DNA from: Odiellus spinosus
Taxonomy: Eukaryota; Arthropoda; Arachnida; Opiliones; Phalangiidae
Assembly: GCA_963920705.1 (NCBI GenBank)
Contig: CAWUCO010000272.1
Location: forward strand, 1 to 64,000
Length of the DNA: 64,000 bases
Reading direction: 5' to 3'
Of this stretch, positions 44,301 to 55,700 are shown one piece after another. Below the pieces are notes generated by a model. That model was given only the letters and a program-made list of their open reading frames with translations, did no database searches and was not told the DNA's origin. The translations under genes were made by a program, and so were the position numbers. Numbering within the stretch: position 1 is the first letter of the stretch; the number at the start of each line of letters is the position of its first letter.

Positions 44301-44794
44301 ATGGCCCCGCGAGGTGTAAAAATATCCGAAAAACAACGGATTATGCTTTTAGAATTCTTTGAAGGACACCCAGAAATAGTTTCTGGGCGATTAACTGCGC
44401 AGTTCACTAAAGTGGCGCAAGATAGGTTATGGATGGAATTAATGAATTTACTTCATACGGATGGATTGGGTGCAATTAAAGATGTTAAGAAATGGAAGAA
44501 GGTTAGTTTTATACTCTATTTATTAGTACATAAAATGATAAGCTATGCGTAGCTTTGGTCGTTTTAGTAAATCAAGGTGTGATTGTTTATTTTCAGTCGT
44601 GGGCTGATTGGAAGTCTGAAACTAAAGCCAAGGCGGCTTCGATCAAAAATTCCATTAATGCCACTGGAGGTGGGAAAAAAAGCCCACTAGAATTAACGGA
44701 GATTGAAAAACGTCTCCTTGGGATTATTGGAGAAATGTGTGTGGAGGGTAATGCCGCTGTAGCGGAGTTAGGTTTCAATGTTCTACAACAAGAA
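44301..44794 (+). CDS. Myb/SANT-like (zeste-type) DNA-binding protein, first two exons
   Basis: Exon 1 (44301-44501, 67 codons) starts at an ATG and splices at AAG|GTTAGT. The 95-bp intron ends TTTTCAG. Exon 2 (44597-44794, 66 codons) ends at GAA|GTAAGA, phase 0. The joined domain has a basic start, helix EKQRIMLLEFFEGHPEIVSG, then LWMELMNLL, W-K (KKWKK), SWADWKSETKAKAASI, TGGG and LTEIEKRLLGIIG. This is the pattern of the Myb_DNA-bind_5 / 'regulatory protein zeste' family: tri-helical DNA-binding domains common in insects, both in host regulators and beside Harbinger-type transposases. Later exons were not identified before the repeat at 44985. The function is probably sequence-specific DNA binding. 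Confidence 0.75.
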
Positions 44795-44984
44795 GTAAGA
44801 TTTATCTTTTATTGTCATTATGAAGTGTGACCCCGTCACATATTTCACCCTACTCTACCCTCTAAATTTTTAATTTTGATAATTAAGATATATTATAAGC
44901 CTATTTTTGTTGTATTATGTGTCACCTGCCCTTTAAAGAAACTATTTTTACTTAAAGCCGGGAAAAATATAAAAACCCCACTTC

Positions 44985-46370
44985 CTTCTTAACAAAGGAC
45001 CGGATAGCCAAAATTTAGCGAACTCTAAGAAAGCCCAATGCTAAAGATCCCCTCTAGACAAAGTAAAACTTCATGTGACCCTATCTCCACAAAACGATAC
45101 CAATAAACCCATGCTGCCATAACCCCCTCAAGGAACTAACGGGATGACATCGACCTTCACGTTCTTGGTCACCTCAAATTCCCCAAAACTTTCCATAAAC
45201 CCTGGGAAAAACTCTCGGACAGCGTTTCACTCCTCAACCCCAACCCGAAGATTCATCACTAACCAAGGCATAGGCCCATTGGCGCCGAATACGAAGAGGG
45301 AACGATGCCCTAAAAGTCTCCCCCCGTCCAACTTCCACAGAAAATCCAGACCAACCATGCAGAATACCAAAAAACGAAAGGGATACGTCACGAGGCACGC
45401 GGTAGCGGGCTTCGAGAGAGGTGCCCGGATGGCCCGAACAAGAACCAGAGCGTCCTTTTTTCCACCCCCCCCAAAACTAACGTACGCAAAGCCACGCCGG
45501 GAAAAGGAAAACTGCAACTGGCGAAGGTCCACACGCTACGCTTTCCCCCATCCGAGGCGACAATTATAGAGAAGCATGGAAAAAAAGGGTATCTCGACAG
45601 TAACCACTGAAGGAACAGGACCTCCCCTCTAGAAGCCGAGCGCGCTGCGCTGATGCTGAAGACAAAGCCCGCTTAAACCAAGGGCTCGGACTCCGCCATT
45701 TTAAGTCCTCGATCCTTCGGGACATAGTCGCTGTCGTGAACTTTATTAAACCGCGAATTAACTTAGAAGAACGTCGCGCTAGAAGAAGTTAGAAGAAAAA
45801 TGAGTCGAATCTCATCGCACTATTAATGGAAAAGAGCCACCAAGTCCACAAAGAATTCCGATTCACCCTCCAGAATCCGATGATCCCCGCTGACGATATT
45901 CAATCCATGCAGGAAAGGAGCCTCCCCCGCTATATGGCGTCGAAACCGAGAAATCCAGCAAACTAAAAACACAACGACGAAGGACGATAATAACTGAAGT
46001 CAAACCAAATCCCCCCTCGAGACCCCAAGAAACCGGACGACCACTCGTCGGAGCATGTGTGAATACCTACCCGAGAGACCGTGCCGTAACTAATTTCAAC
46101 GAAGTTGCCACCCCGCAAGCTGTCCGAGAAATTCCGTCGAACCCCTCAAGGAGAGAGCCAGTGAAACCGATTGGTACAGGAATGGATACGGCTCTACTGT
46201 TACGCAACAAAATCCAGCTAATCCAAGAGAAACGGCGGCCCCCGAACCCAAATTTTTTCGTAAAACACAGGCAGTGTTGAGTACTTTTTTTATTATTTTT
46301 TTGTTTATCGTTTGACCCCTCAGTGAATTATTCGTACCCAAATCTAATGTCGGCTTGTTGTTGAGATCGA
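44985..46370 (+). repeat. Dispersed repeat family A, longest copy
   Basis: It covers, in order, the segments found separately at 255-720, 3100-3370 and 7270-7735. About 1.4 kb. The ORFs on both strands are overlapping and patternless. It may be a non-autonomous retroelement; termini are not defined. Confidence 0.6.
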
Positions 46371-46423
46371 AGTCTAGAAAACCGTAGTATTATTCAACTC
46401 CCGCACTTTTTAAGACAAGTTGG

Positions 46424-47217
46424 GAAACCAAAATATAACCTCCCCGACCCCGACGTTAAGGTAATCTAACCTAACCTAACCCTACCTAAAATAAAAGATG
46501 AAAAGAAATGTAGAGTATTGGATGAGTAACTTCAAGGATACAGAGAATGCAAAAGAGTGTCATGCGTTACCCATAATTACATGCGGCAGGTCGTAGACTC
46601 TTTAATATACACACCAAATGAAATGTCCTGCGTTACCCATAATTATAAGCGGCATGGCGTAGATTTCTTAATAGACACACCAAATGAAATTTATTTTCTA
46701 AATAAATATGTAAAATACATGTTCTTGTAATATAAATTATCACTAGAGCATAGGCTGTACTGTGTGATTATCTTTGAGATAATCCACTGATTTGATAGAG
46801 ACGAAGGATTTAGTCTGGGATGGCAATGAAGACAAGGAATTAAAACGACGAAGATTTTGTAGCAAGTTCCTCTTAGACAAACCAAGAAATATTGTAGACT
46901 GAATGTTCCATTTACAACCCATTTTCGGTTGATGATCGGCAATTACTTCCGGTACAGTTTTCGTCTAAAATTTTTGTTTTGACGTGCTAATAGAGGACCA
47001 TTACTGATATTTTCATCATGCAAGTGATCCCAGTCATTGGAAGAATCAAAGGATTGAGCTGGTCGAGAGGTTATTTTCCAAACCGGCTGACAAGACGTTA
47101 GCTATGATAAAAAAAATATCTTGAATACTGAAATAGACTAATTTCCATACCGTTAATATTTATACTTGAATAGCTCCTTTTATGTTTAGAATAACGAGGC
47201 CGTATGAAGAACTGTTG
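46424..47217 (-). repeat. Inverted partner of 5548-6424
   Basis: The reverse complement matches 5548-6424 with few differences and one deletion of about 75 bp. The two are about 40 kb apart in inverted orientation. Confidence 0.75.
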
Positions 47218-48235
47218 AGCTTTTACTTTTATTTTCCAACAAGCGAATTATTTAAGTAACTAATTCATCTGAACACCAATTTCGATTCCAAATATCTTTA
47301 TTCATTTCTCTGACTATGTCGTCCTTCTTTCGAGTTACTTTTAGGAGTGGCAGAAAACAAACGCTTTCTCCTTTACATTTTCACTCTAACATGCTAACCA
47401 TTACAATCACCCGAACATCGGCTTCGGCTTCAACAAAGCCCCCGTCTTGCTCTCCGATCTTCGCTATCACCGCGTTCTTTCGCTCCATGGGGGTTAAAGT
47501 TCGTAAATGCAGCTGAAGATACTATATGGCTATATAGCCCTCCACACAAGCCCCAAGGCCAACATATATATAACATTATTCGTCCCATACATACATAAGT
47601 AAATAACCCTATAAGTATAATGACCAGAACTGTACACCCACAAGTCACATCTCCTTATAAGTATGAATCACCAGAAATGACATTCCCCCGCCATGAGCAT
47701 TGCTCATAACAACACACTTAACCAATTTAATAACAACATAAATTCATACTGCAGAATTTCATGACTCGACTCAAGTTAACATTGCTATTAGTAAACACTT
47801 CACAGTTAATCTCAACATTTAATCATTTATAACAATACTAATCACTTAATAGTTTCATGCGTTTAGATCCGTCAATATCGGATTTACACATTAAATTTTC
47901 TTATCTTTTCCACTCAACACATAGATTTTCGTTCTATAATGAACATCTCTTCACGCGCAGCTAATTTGAACTACAAAAACCCATCATTATGGGAAAAGTA
48001 GTTCAGGGAAAACCCACTACTTGGGCAAAAACCTTTTTCGTATATTACTCCGATTCATAACATTTTTACAGTCAAAGTCACCGAATCGCTCTTTTTGTTC
48101 ACAATTAGTAAATTCCACAATGGATAATATATTTCAACATTTATTTCTTTTTTCTAACAGTTACTTTATACAATAATTAATATTTTAATTTCATATGTAT
48201 ATTTATCATAAATCCCTCATCATGATTAGTCTCTC
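47218..48235. other. Unrecognised spacer
   Basis: No supported gene. Contains a 'ggctatatagcc' palindrome near 47528-47539. Confidence 0.4.
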
Positions 48236-48890
48236 CATCACGATTAATCTCTCATCACGACGATTAATCTCTCATCACGACGATTAATCTCTCATCACGA
48301 CGATTAATCTCTCATCACGACGATTAATCTCTCATCATGACGATTAATCTCTCATCACGACGATTAATCTCTCATCGTGACGATTATCTCTCATCGTGAC
48401 AATTATCTCTCATCGTGACAATTATCTCTCATCGTGACAAATATCTCTCATCGTGACAATCACATCTCATCGTGACCATTCTTTCATCATGAACATTTTC
48501 TCTCATCATGAACATTTTCTCTCATCATGAACATTTTCTCTCATCATGAACATTTTCTCTCATCATGAACATTTTCTCTCATCATGAACATTTTCTCTCA
48601 TCATGAACATTTTCTCTCATCATGAACATTTTCTCTCATCATGAACATTTTCTCTCATCATGAACATTTTCTCTCATCATGAACATTTTCTCTCATCATG
48701 AACATTTTCTCTCATCGTGAACCCTTTCTCTCATCGTGAACATTTTCTCTCATCGTGAACATTTTCTCTCATCGTGAACATTTTCTCTCATCGTGAACAT
48801 TTTCTCTCATCGTGAACATTTTCTCTCATGATCATTTTCTCTCATCATGATCATTTTCCCTCATGATCATTATCTCATCATTATTAATCG
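48236..48890 (+). repeat. Satellite block 1, 19-20 bp units
   Basis: Starts with about seven units of a 20-mer (cgattaatctctcatcacga) and drifts through 19-mers with 'gtgacaattatctctcatc'. It then becomes about 18 units of a 19-mer (aacattttctctcatcatg), with a 'cgtg' variant block near 48715-48820. All share 'ctctcatc'. Confidence 0.95.
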
Positions 48891-48934
48891 CTTATCCTTG
48901 ATTTCAGAGAGAATGCATTTCTTTTGTTTCCTTA

Positions 48935-50495
48935 GTAACGCGATAGTTCCTCTAGTAACGCGATAGTTCCTCTAGTAACGCGTTAGTTCCTCTAGTAACG
49001 CGTTAGTTCCTCTAGTAACGCGTTAGTTCCTCTAGTAACGCGTTAGTTCCTCTAGTAACGCGTTAGTTCCTCTAGTAACGCGATAGTTCCTCTAGTAACG
49101 CGTTAGTTCCTCTAGTAACGCGTTAGTTCCTCTAGTAACGCGTTAGTTCCTCTAGTAACGCGTTAGTTCCTCTAGTAACGCGTTAGTTCCTCTAGTAACG
49201 CGTTAGTTCCTCTAGTAACGCGTTAGTTCCTCTAGTGACGCGTTAGTTCCTCTAGTAACGCGTTAGTTCCTCTAGTAACGCGTTAGTTCCTCTAGTAACG
49301 CGTTAGTTCCTCTAGTAACGCGTTAGTTCCTCTAGTAACGCGTTAGTTCCTCTAGTAACGCGTTAGTTCCTCTAGTAACGCGTTAGTTCCTCTAGCAACG
49401 CGTTAGTTCCTCTAGCAACGCGTTAGTTCCTCTAGCAACGCGTTAGTTCCTCTAGCAACGCGTTAGTTCCTCTAGCAACGCGTTAGTTCCTCTAGCAACG
49501 CGTTAGTTCCTCTAGCAACGCGTTAGTTCCTCTAGCAACGCGTTAGTTCCTCTAGCAACGCGTTAGTTCCTCTAGCAACGCGTTAGTTCCTCAAGCAACG
49601 CGTTAGTTCCTCTAGCAACGCGTTAGTTCCTCTAGCAACGCGTTAGTTCCTCTAGCAACGCGTTAGTTCCTCTAGCAACGCGTTAGTTCCTCTAGCAACG
49701 CGTTAGTTCCTCTAGCAACGCGTTAGTTCCTCTAGCAACGCGTTAGTTCCTCTAGCAACGCGTTAGTTCCTCTAGCAACGCGTTAGTTCCTCTAGTAACG
49801 CGTTAGTTCCTCTAGTAACGCGTTAGTTCCTCTAGTAACGCGTTAGTTCCTCTAGTAACGCGTTAGTTCCTCTAGTAACGCGTTAGTTCCTCTAGTAACG
49901 CGTTAGTTCCTCTAGTAACGCGTTAGTTCCTCTAGTAACGCGTTAGTTCCTCTAGTAACGCGTTAGTTCCTCTAGTAACGCGTTAGTTCCTCTAGTAACG
50001 CGTTAGTTCCTCTAGTAACGCGTTAGTTCCTCTAGTAACGCGTTAGTTCCTCTAGTAACGCGTTAGTTCCTCTAGTAACGCGTTAGTTCCTCTAGTAACG
50101 CGTTAGTTCCTCTAGTAACGCGTTAGTTCCTCTAGTAACGCGTTAGTTCCTCTAGTAACGCGTTAGTTCCTCTAGTAACGCGTTAGTTCCTCTAGTAACG
50201 CGTTAGTTCCTCTAGTAACGCGTTAGTTCCTCTAGTAACGCGTTAGTTCCTCTAGTAACGCGTTAGTTCCTCTAATAACGCGTTAGTTCCTCTAGTAACG
50301 CGTTAGTTCCTCTAGTAACGCGTTAGTTCCTCTAGTAACGCGTTAGTTCCTCTAGTAACGCGTTAGTTCCTCTAGTAACGCGTTAGTTCCTCTAGTAACT
50401 CGTTAGTTCCTCTAGTAACTCGTTAGTTCCTCTAGTAACGCGATAGTTCCTCTAACAACGCGATAGTTCCTCTAACAACGCGATAGTTCCTCTAA
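48935..50495 (+). repeat. Satellite block 2, 20-bp unit, ~78 copies
   Basis: The unit is cgttagttcctctagtaacg, almost perfectly regular. Each unit-to-unit junction forms the 10-bp palindrome TAACGCGTTA (with an ACGCGT core). A contiguous block (about 49395-49790) carries 'agcaacg' instead of 'agtaacg', and edge units have 'gcgata'. There is no unique spacer, so it is not CRISPR-like. Confidence 0.97.
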
Positions 50496-51200
50496 CTTCA
50501 ACTTCGTACGTACTTTCAACTTCGTATTCTGGTAATGTTGTTTTAAGCAACTAGTATTTTTGGTAATTTTGTTTTATATTTAAAGTAATTTTTGTTTCAT
50601 CTCTAGTTATTTGCTTCTCTTATTTTTACTTTCCTTCTGTTAATTGTTTCTCTTAATATATTGTTATGTTTAGTTTCGTATCCAGAGCTCAGGCCAATTC
50701 ATTTTGCTTTTTGCATTCTATTTGTTAGTTGTTCGATCGATCGATTTCTTCGCTCGCTCTCTTACAATATCCCGTATCCAACGGAAGAGAGAAGGCATGC
50801 CTTATACCGATTTCATTTTTTAATTTTACCCCCCTTTGACCCCCTTTTTTTTGACCGATTTTCACCCCCCTCCCCTCCCCCCTCAGGGAACCTGGTCGAT
50901 TTTTTTAAACACCCCCCCCCCGTACCCCCTACCCTTTTTCCCGACCTGCGCGATTTTTTAACCACCACCACCCCTCCCCCTACCCTTTTTTTTTGCTCTC
51001 GACGTTCGGCACCCCAGGGGGTTACTGACCCCCGTCCTTTTGTCGGGCACGTCCCAACAGGTATTTATGGGTCTTAACGGGTCTAGTGATTCATGAACTC
51101 CCTTTCCTTAGTAAGCCAACGTACGATATATGCGTAAGAATGGAAAAGCGTAGTATTTGAAAACATTTTATTGAAAACATTAGGTTTACGTTGATTTTTT
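50496..51200. other. Spacer with poly-pyrimidine/C runs
   Basis: C-rich and T-rich runs at 50825-51000. The ORF at 50661-51077 is low-complexity (Pro/Phe) and unsupported. The left terminus of the Polinton may lie here or in the satellites; no terminal inverted repeat can be confirmed because the right end is outside the window. Confidence 0.4.
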
Positions 51201-52036
51201 TTAGTGATATTCGGATTTCAAACATTCCTTCAGCTTTCCAAGCTGACCCACGATAATTGTAAACAAATTGTAACTCCTAAAGACACTTTCTAATCCTTTG
51301 GTTTTTAAGTTATCTTCGAAAGTAGTTATTACAGTAAATGGCGAAACGTAACTAGAAAAATATTGATATACAGTGTCAAACTTTTCTTGAATATCATCGA
51401 GATAGTACAAACTTATGCGCGAATTATACATCTTCCCGTAAATCTTTGTAAAGTAATCTCCGATAGTATTATACATTTCTTCGATAATTAATTTATGATT
51501 ATTTATCTGCTCCAAATGGAGGGTTACGTTCTTTGAAATTCGATGTAATTCGCACGCTTCCAGGCAGTTGAGGGTTATTTCATCAGTGGTCGCTCCTGCC
51601 GAGATGAACCGTAGAGAATCATGGTGAGAGATAGCTTTCAGGGTGACGCCGGTGGATGTTTCGTGGACAGCGATGGTGAAGTTTGAATCTTCTTTCCCCG
51701 AGGTCCAACCGCTTAGTGGCCCAAGTCTTGGAACTAGTGAATCCCATTCTTCAGGCGTGATGCTGAAACTGGTGATATTGTCCTTGACGCACAGTCGGAT
51801 TTCAGGATTCAGCGTGCCGCAGGCAAACCCGAAGGTTAAAAATAGATTGTCGCTAAGGTGTAGTCGGTGATTGACTTTTCGTCCGCTAACGGGAATCTTC
51901 CTCCGTAAACCAGTTTCGGGGTCGACTAGGATGACTTTTAAAAAAAAGGATACGCTATAGCTTCTAACCTATTTAATAAAACGGCGTACGGTAAAAACTT
52001 CTACTTACGAGAGGATTGCGTAGACGGCGGATTCAT
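51201..52036 (-). CDS. Polinton-associated spliced gene, unknown function (253 aa)
   Basis: Exon 1 is 52036-52009 (ATG, 9 codons + 1 nt), donor CTC|GTAAGT. The intron is 52008-51935 (74 bp), acceptor TTTTAAAAG. Exon 2 is 51934-51201, joined in frame to give 253 residues. Without the intron the long frame lacks an ATG for its first ~140 residues, which supports splicing. The N-terminal half has a 'SITPEEWDSL' turn after alternating hydrophobic strands, loosely like PC4-type DNA-binding folds (weak, inference). The C-terminal ~110 residues are alpha-helical and rich in I, Y, L (EEMYNTIGDYFTKIY, QLGKLKECLK). No catalytic motif. A TATA box (GGGTATAAATAG on the minus strand) lies 60 bp upstream. 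Divergent from the polymerase gene. Confidence 0.65.
52009..52036 (-). other. Exon 1 of the 253-aa gene
   Basis: 28-nt coding exon, deduced from start context, the GTAAGT donor and phase agreement with exon 2. Confidence 0.6.
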
Positions 52037-52095
52037 CTTCAGAGGCGACAGCTTCGGCGTTCAGGGCTCAAGTGGCGAACCACCGAGTCTGTTAA

Positions 52096-52107
52096 CTATT
52101 TATACCC
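52096..52107 (-). promoter_or_regulatory. TATA box of the 253-aa gene
   Basis: Minus strand GGGTATAAATAG, 60 bp before the ATG. The same GGGTATAAATA string precedes the polymerase gene at 52694-52704. Confidence 0.6.
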
Positions 52108-52285
52108 TATAATGCACCTGACACCTGTACTCGGTAAAACCAGACCGCCTAGCGGAACATCAAAAAACATTTTATACCGATAGTAAAACAAGCGCGTTCG
52201 CATTTGACATTTGACTTATTTTTCGCGCGTGCTTGACCGTACTAGAGAGGGTTTAAAGATAGTTAATGCGAACGTGACCTAAAGA

Positions 52286-52483
52286 TCACGCTATTATTGA
52301 CTTCCTATAATTGACAGTTCCATTATTCGACTTCAGATTTATTTTTATGTCAAAGTTTTGAAACCACAGATTAATGGCTTCTAAAGTGCCAAGAATTAAA
52401 ATGACACATAGTACGACCACTAGATTTTGAGGGTTCTTTGTTAGCAAACTCTTTATAGAACCCGAGCGAAGGGGTCCGTCCAT
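52286..52483 (-). CDS. Small single-pass membrane protein (65 aa)
   Basis: ATG at 52483 in strong context (cgccATGG). Residues about 21-40 form one hydrophobic segment (LVVVLCVILILGT...). It is preceded by K/R-containing residues and followed by a polar C-terminal tail of about 25 residues with one possible N-glycosylation site (NNGT). A TATA-like ATATAAGC on the minus strand lies about 50 bp upstream (near 52533). It sits between two divergently oriented genes of the Polinton. Function unknown; small membrane proteins in virus-like elements can act in envelopment, lysis or membrane passage, but nothing in the sequence decides this. It could be a chance ORF. Confidence 0.45.
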   Translation of the reverse strand: MDGPLRSGSIKSLLTKNPQNLVVVLCVILILGTLEAINLWFQNFDIKINLKSNNGTVNYRKSIIA

Positions 52484-52693
52484 GGCGAATGACAAGACGC
52501 GACTGACGGTTTATTCCATCATAGTGATTGCTTATATGGTCCGCGCTCTACGAGTGGGAGTAAAACCCGCGGGTGTTATTGTTACAATGAAACGGTCATT
52601 CGACTTCTTTCTAAATATATTGATAGTCAGAGAAGAAAGTATTAAGACTCGAATAAAAAAAATACGCAGGTGGTGATTTCTCAATGGGGCGAT

Positions 52694-52704
52694 GGGTATA
52701 AATA
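52694..52704 (+). promoter_or_regulatory. TATA box of the polymerase gene
   Basis: GGGTATAAATA, 54-64 bp before the ATG at 52758. It matches the box of the divergent gene in sequence and spacing. Confidence 0.65.
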
Positions 52705-52757
52705 CGTAAGACTCTCGAAGGGGTGGGTCAGTACTGATTCGATCGGCATAAACCGAC

Positions 52758-55700
52758 GTGATGGATGCTGAAACTCTTGTTTGGGGTCTAGAAGATATGG
52801 CGGTAAATAGACCTTGGCCGCTTAGAAAAATATACGAATTTTACTTTTTTCTCTGTAATATAATCAAAGTTAATCCCGACGAAGTTCCAACTGTTTTGCC
52901 GATTTTTCTACGCCATGTAAGTTTCTCAGTTATTAGCGCGTTTATGGACATTATCGAATATATGATGAAAGTACCGAAAACCCCCGAAGAGTGTCAGAGC
53001 TATGAGCAGTTAAATCTACTATGGAGTTTGATACCCGAGGGGTTAAAGGACCAATATCTAGTTAGAATGCAAAAACGTCTCGAAGAAATTAAAAAACAAA
53101 TAAATGACGAGATACATTTGGTAGAAGATTTTTTGAATTCGCAGAATGATAGAGATATCGTGGAGTTTCTAGACGGGCCAGTCGTAGATTTCATGAACTC
53201 GCAGTATGACAGAGAGGTTATACAATTTCTGGACGGCCCTAATCACGAAGAAAATATAGACGCGTCTATGGGTTCAATCGAACAGGAGGACAATGTTGAC
53301 GGCCCACCACTAACCCCTAATTTATCGGGAGAAATTGTTCAAGAAGGGGGTGGTAACCCACCTCAAATGGCTCCCCCCCTAGGCGAGATTCCGGGGTGCG
53401 TAATTCTGAACCAAAACGAAAGATATTACGACCGGTTCAACATGTATGGACGCGAAATCGTACTGGAGTTAAACGGGATAGACATTCAGCGTACCGTATG
53501 TGACGTTGCAGAGCGCGTGTTGGTGCAGTACCGACCCGGAGATATGGTACAGATAACCATTCGCAGTCTGACGCTGACCGCTCGGTGCGAATTAGAGCTC
53601 TCGTTCAGAAGACTCGACCAAGTCGATCCGGCGCTAATATTTGGGATGATTGAGGATATTCTCTATGACGATGAGATTGAGAAATTCTTTCTGGGACCCA
53701 TAAGCATCATCTTCAATATAGTCAGGTTGCCGCACGGGAATAGCCTACCCGTAAAACGGGGAATGAAGCCTTTTAATGTTTTTTGCAAAGGTCGAAGGGG
53801 TATCGTTCGTATCTTTAACCATGACTCGCTTTGTCTGCCTCGCGCGCTTTGCGTGGCGATCGCTCATCGTAGGTTCGCTGATGACAACACCGGTGATAAA
53901 AAACTCAAAAAGCATTACGAATCCATTTCCAAGACCTCGAACGAAGACAATACAATGCAAAAAACCGAAGCCCTAGCTCTTTGTATCAAGGCGGGAGTTA
54001 GGACGGGCAAAGAATGCGGGAGCGCAGTATCGTTCGAAAAGTTCAAGGCGAGCTTAAACGAATACTCCATCTTGGTTTACGCATTTCAGAATAACATTCC
54101 GGTGCTAACTTTAGGAGAAAATAACCCGCAAGATCAGCGACCTCGACTATTTCTCCTAAATGAAAAAAACCATTTTAACGTTATTACGAATCTAAAGCCG
54201 CTATTTAATTCGCAATATTTTTGTTTTCTATGTCTCGAGCCCTATTGGCGTCCACGATCGCATAAATGTAACGCGTTCTGCTTTAGTTGCATGCGAGACC
54301 AGATATGCGGAGGCGAAAAAATTACCTGCGTCAAGTGTACTAGAACGTTTAACGGTAGAGAGTGTTTCGATAGTCATCTAAACAAAATCGGGTCAAAAAA
54401 ATCTCTTTGCGAGCGATTATTTACATGTAAGGAATGTTTCAAAACAATAGATCACGACAGACGTCGAGAAAAGCATACGTGCGGGGAAATGTATTGTCCA
54501 GTGTGTAAAAAATACGTACCATCGAGTCATTTATGTTACGTACAAATTATTAAACCTAACGAAAACAAACCGTCGATAAAAAAACAAAAACAAAATGTTC
54601 CTAACTGTCTATATATTTTTTTCGATTTTGAAACTATTCAAATTAAGAAATGCGACGAAAAAAAGGGTGCCTTCGTACACGAGGCAATTCTATGCGTTTC
54701 GGAAACTTTATGCGAGACCTGTATTGACCAGAACCCCGCCCACCTACCGTGCGTGAATTGCTCGCAATTTGGTCCTAGTTTGAATCGTTTCCCGCCTCCC
54801 AAACCCGTCGCGAGTTTTCTGAACTATCTGCAAACGTTACACGCTGTTAAAAACGTGGTACTTTTAAGTCATAATGGAGCCAATTACGATAATCAACTAA
54901 TAATTAAAGAAATCATGAATAGAGATGAACAATGGAAACCGGAAGTTATTATCAATGGCACGAAAATAATTAAAATGAAGCTATTCAATCTGTTGTTCTT
55001 AGATTCGTACAGTTTTATTCCGGTTGCGCTAGCAAAGTTCCCTTCGACATTCGGACTAAAAAATGTGGCAGCGAAAGGCTACTTCCCGCATTTCATATTC
55101 AATGTAGTGCATCATAATTTCGATATTAATCGACACATTGAAACCAATTACGTTTTGGACAAAATCTTACCGCCGACCGAAGCCTATGGTGCCCAATATT
55201 TTGATCGCGATAGTCTTAATAAATTTACGCAATGGCACGCTGATGAAACTAAAGCGGAAAAAGGATTCAATTTTCTAAAGGAACTTGATTATTATTGCGT
55301 AAACGATGTGTCTCTACTTAAACACGGATGCCTCGCGTACCGTAAAATGTTATTAGATATAGCCGATGTAGACCCTTTTACGTGTGGGGCGATTACACTC
55401 CCCGGTGTCTGCTCCTATGTTTACCGAAAAAAATTCTATAGAAAAGATACTATCGGAATTCTGCCCCTAAATAATTATCGCTTAAAAGAAAACCAGTCAG
55501 CTGTCGCTGTGGAGTGGCTGCAATGGGTCGCGTTTCAGAGGGATATAACGATTCAATCCGCTTTCACGGGTAAAGAAGTTAAATTAGAAAAAATCAAAGT
55601 AGACGGTTTCTATAAGAACGAAGTATTCGAGTTTAACGGATGTTGGTACCACGGATGTCTTGACTGTTTTAAAACAAATCGCCACCAGATACTTCATAAC

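Noticed and set aside
45144..45569. 141-residue basic ORF
   Set aside because: Lies within dispersed repeat family A, not open in the copy at 255-720.
48935..50495. CRISPR-like array
   Set aside because: Units are contiguous with no unique spacers, and the context is a eukaryotic genome.
50661..51077. 138-residue ORF
   Set aside because: Low-complexity Pro/Phe tail from homopolymer runs, no domain, no promoter.
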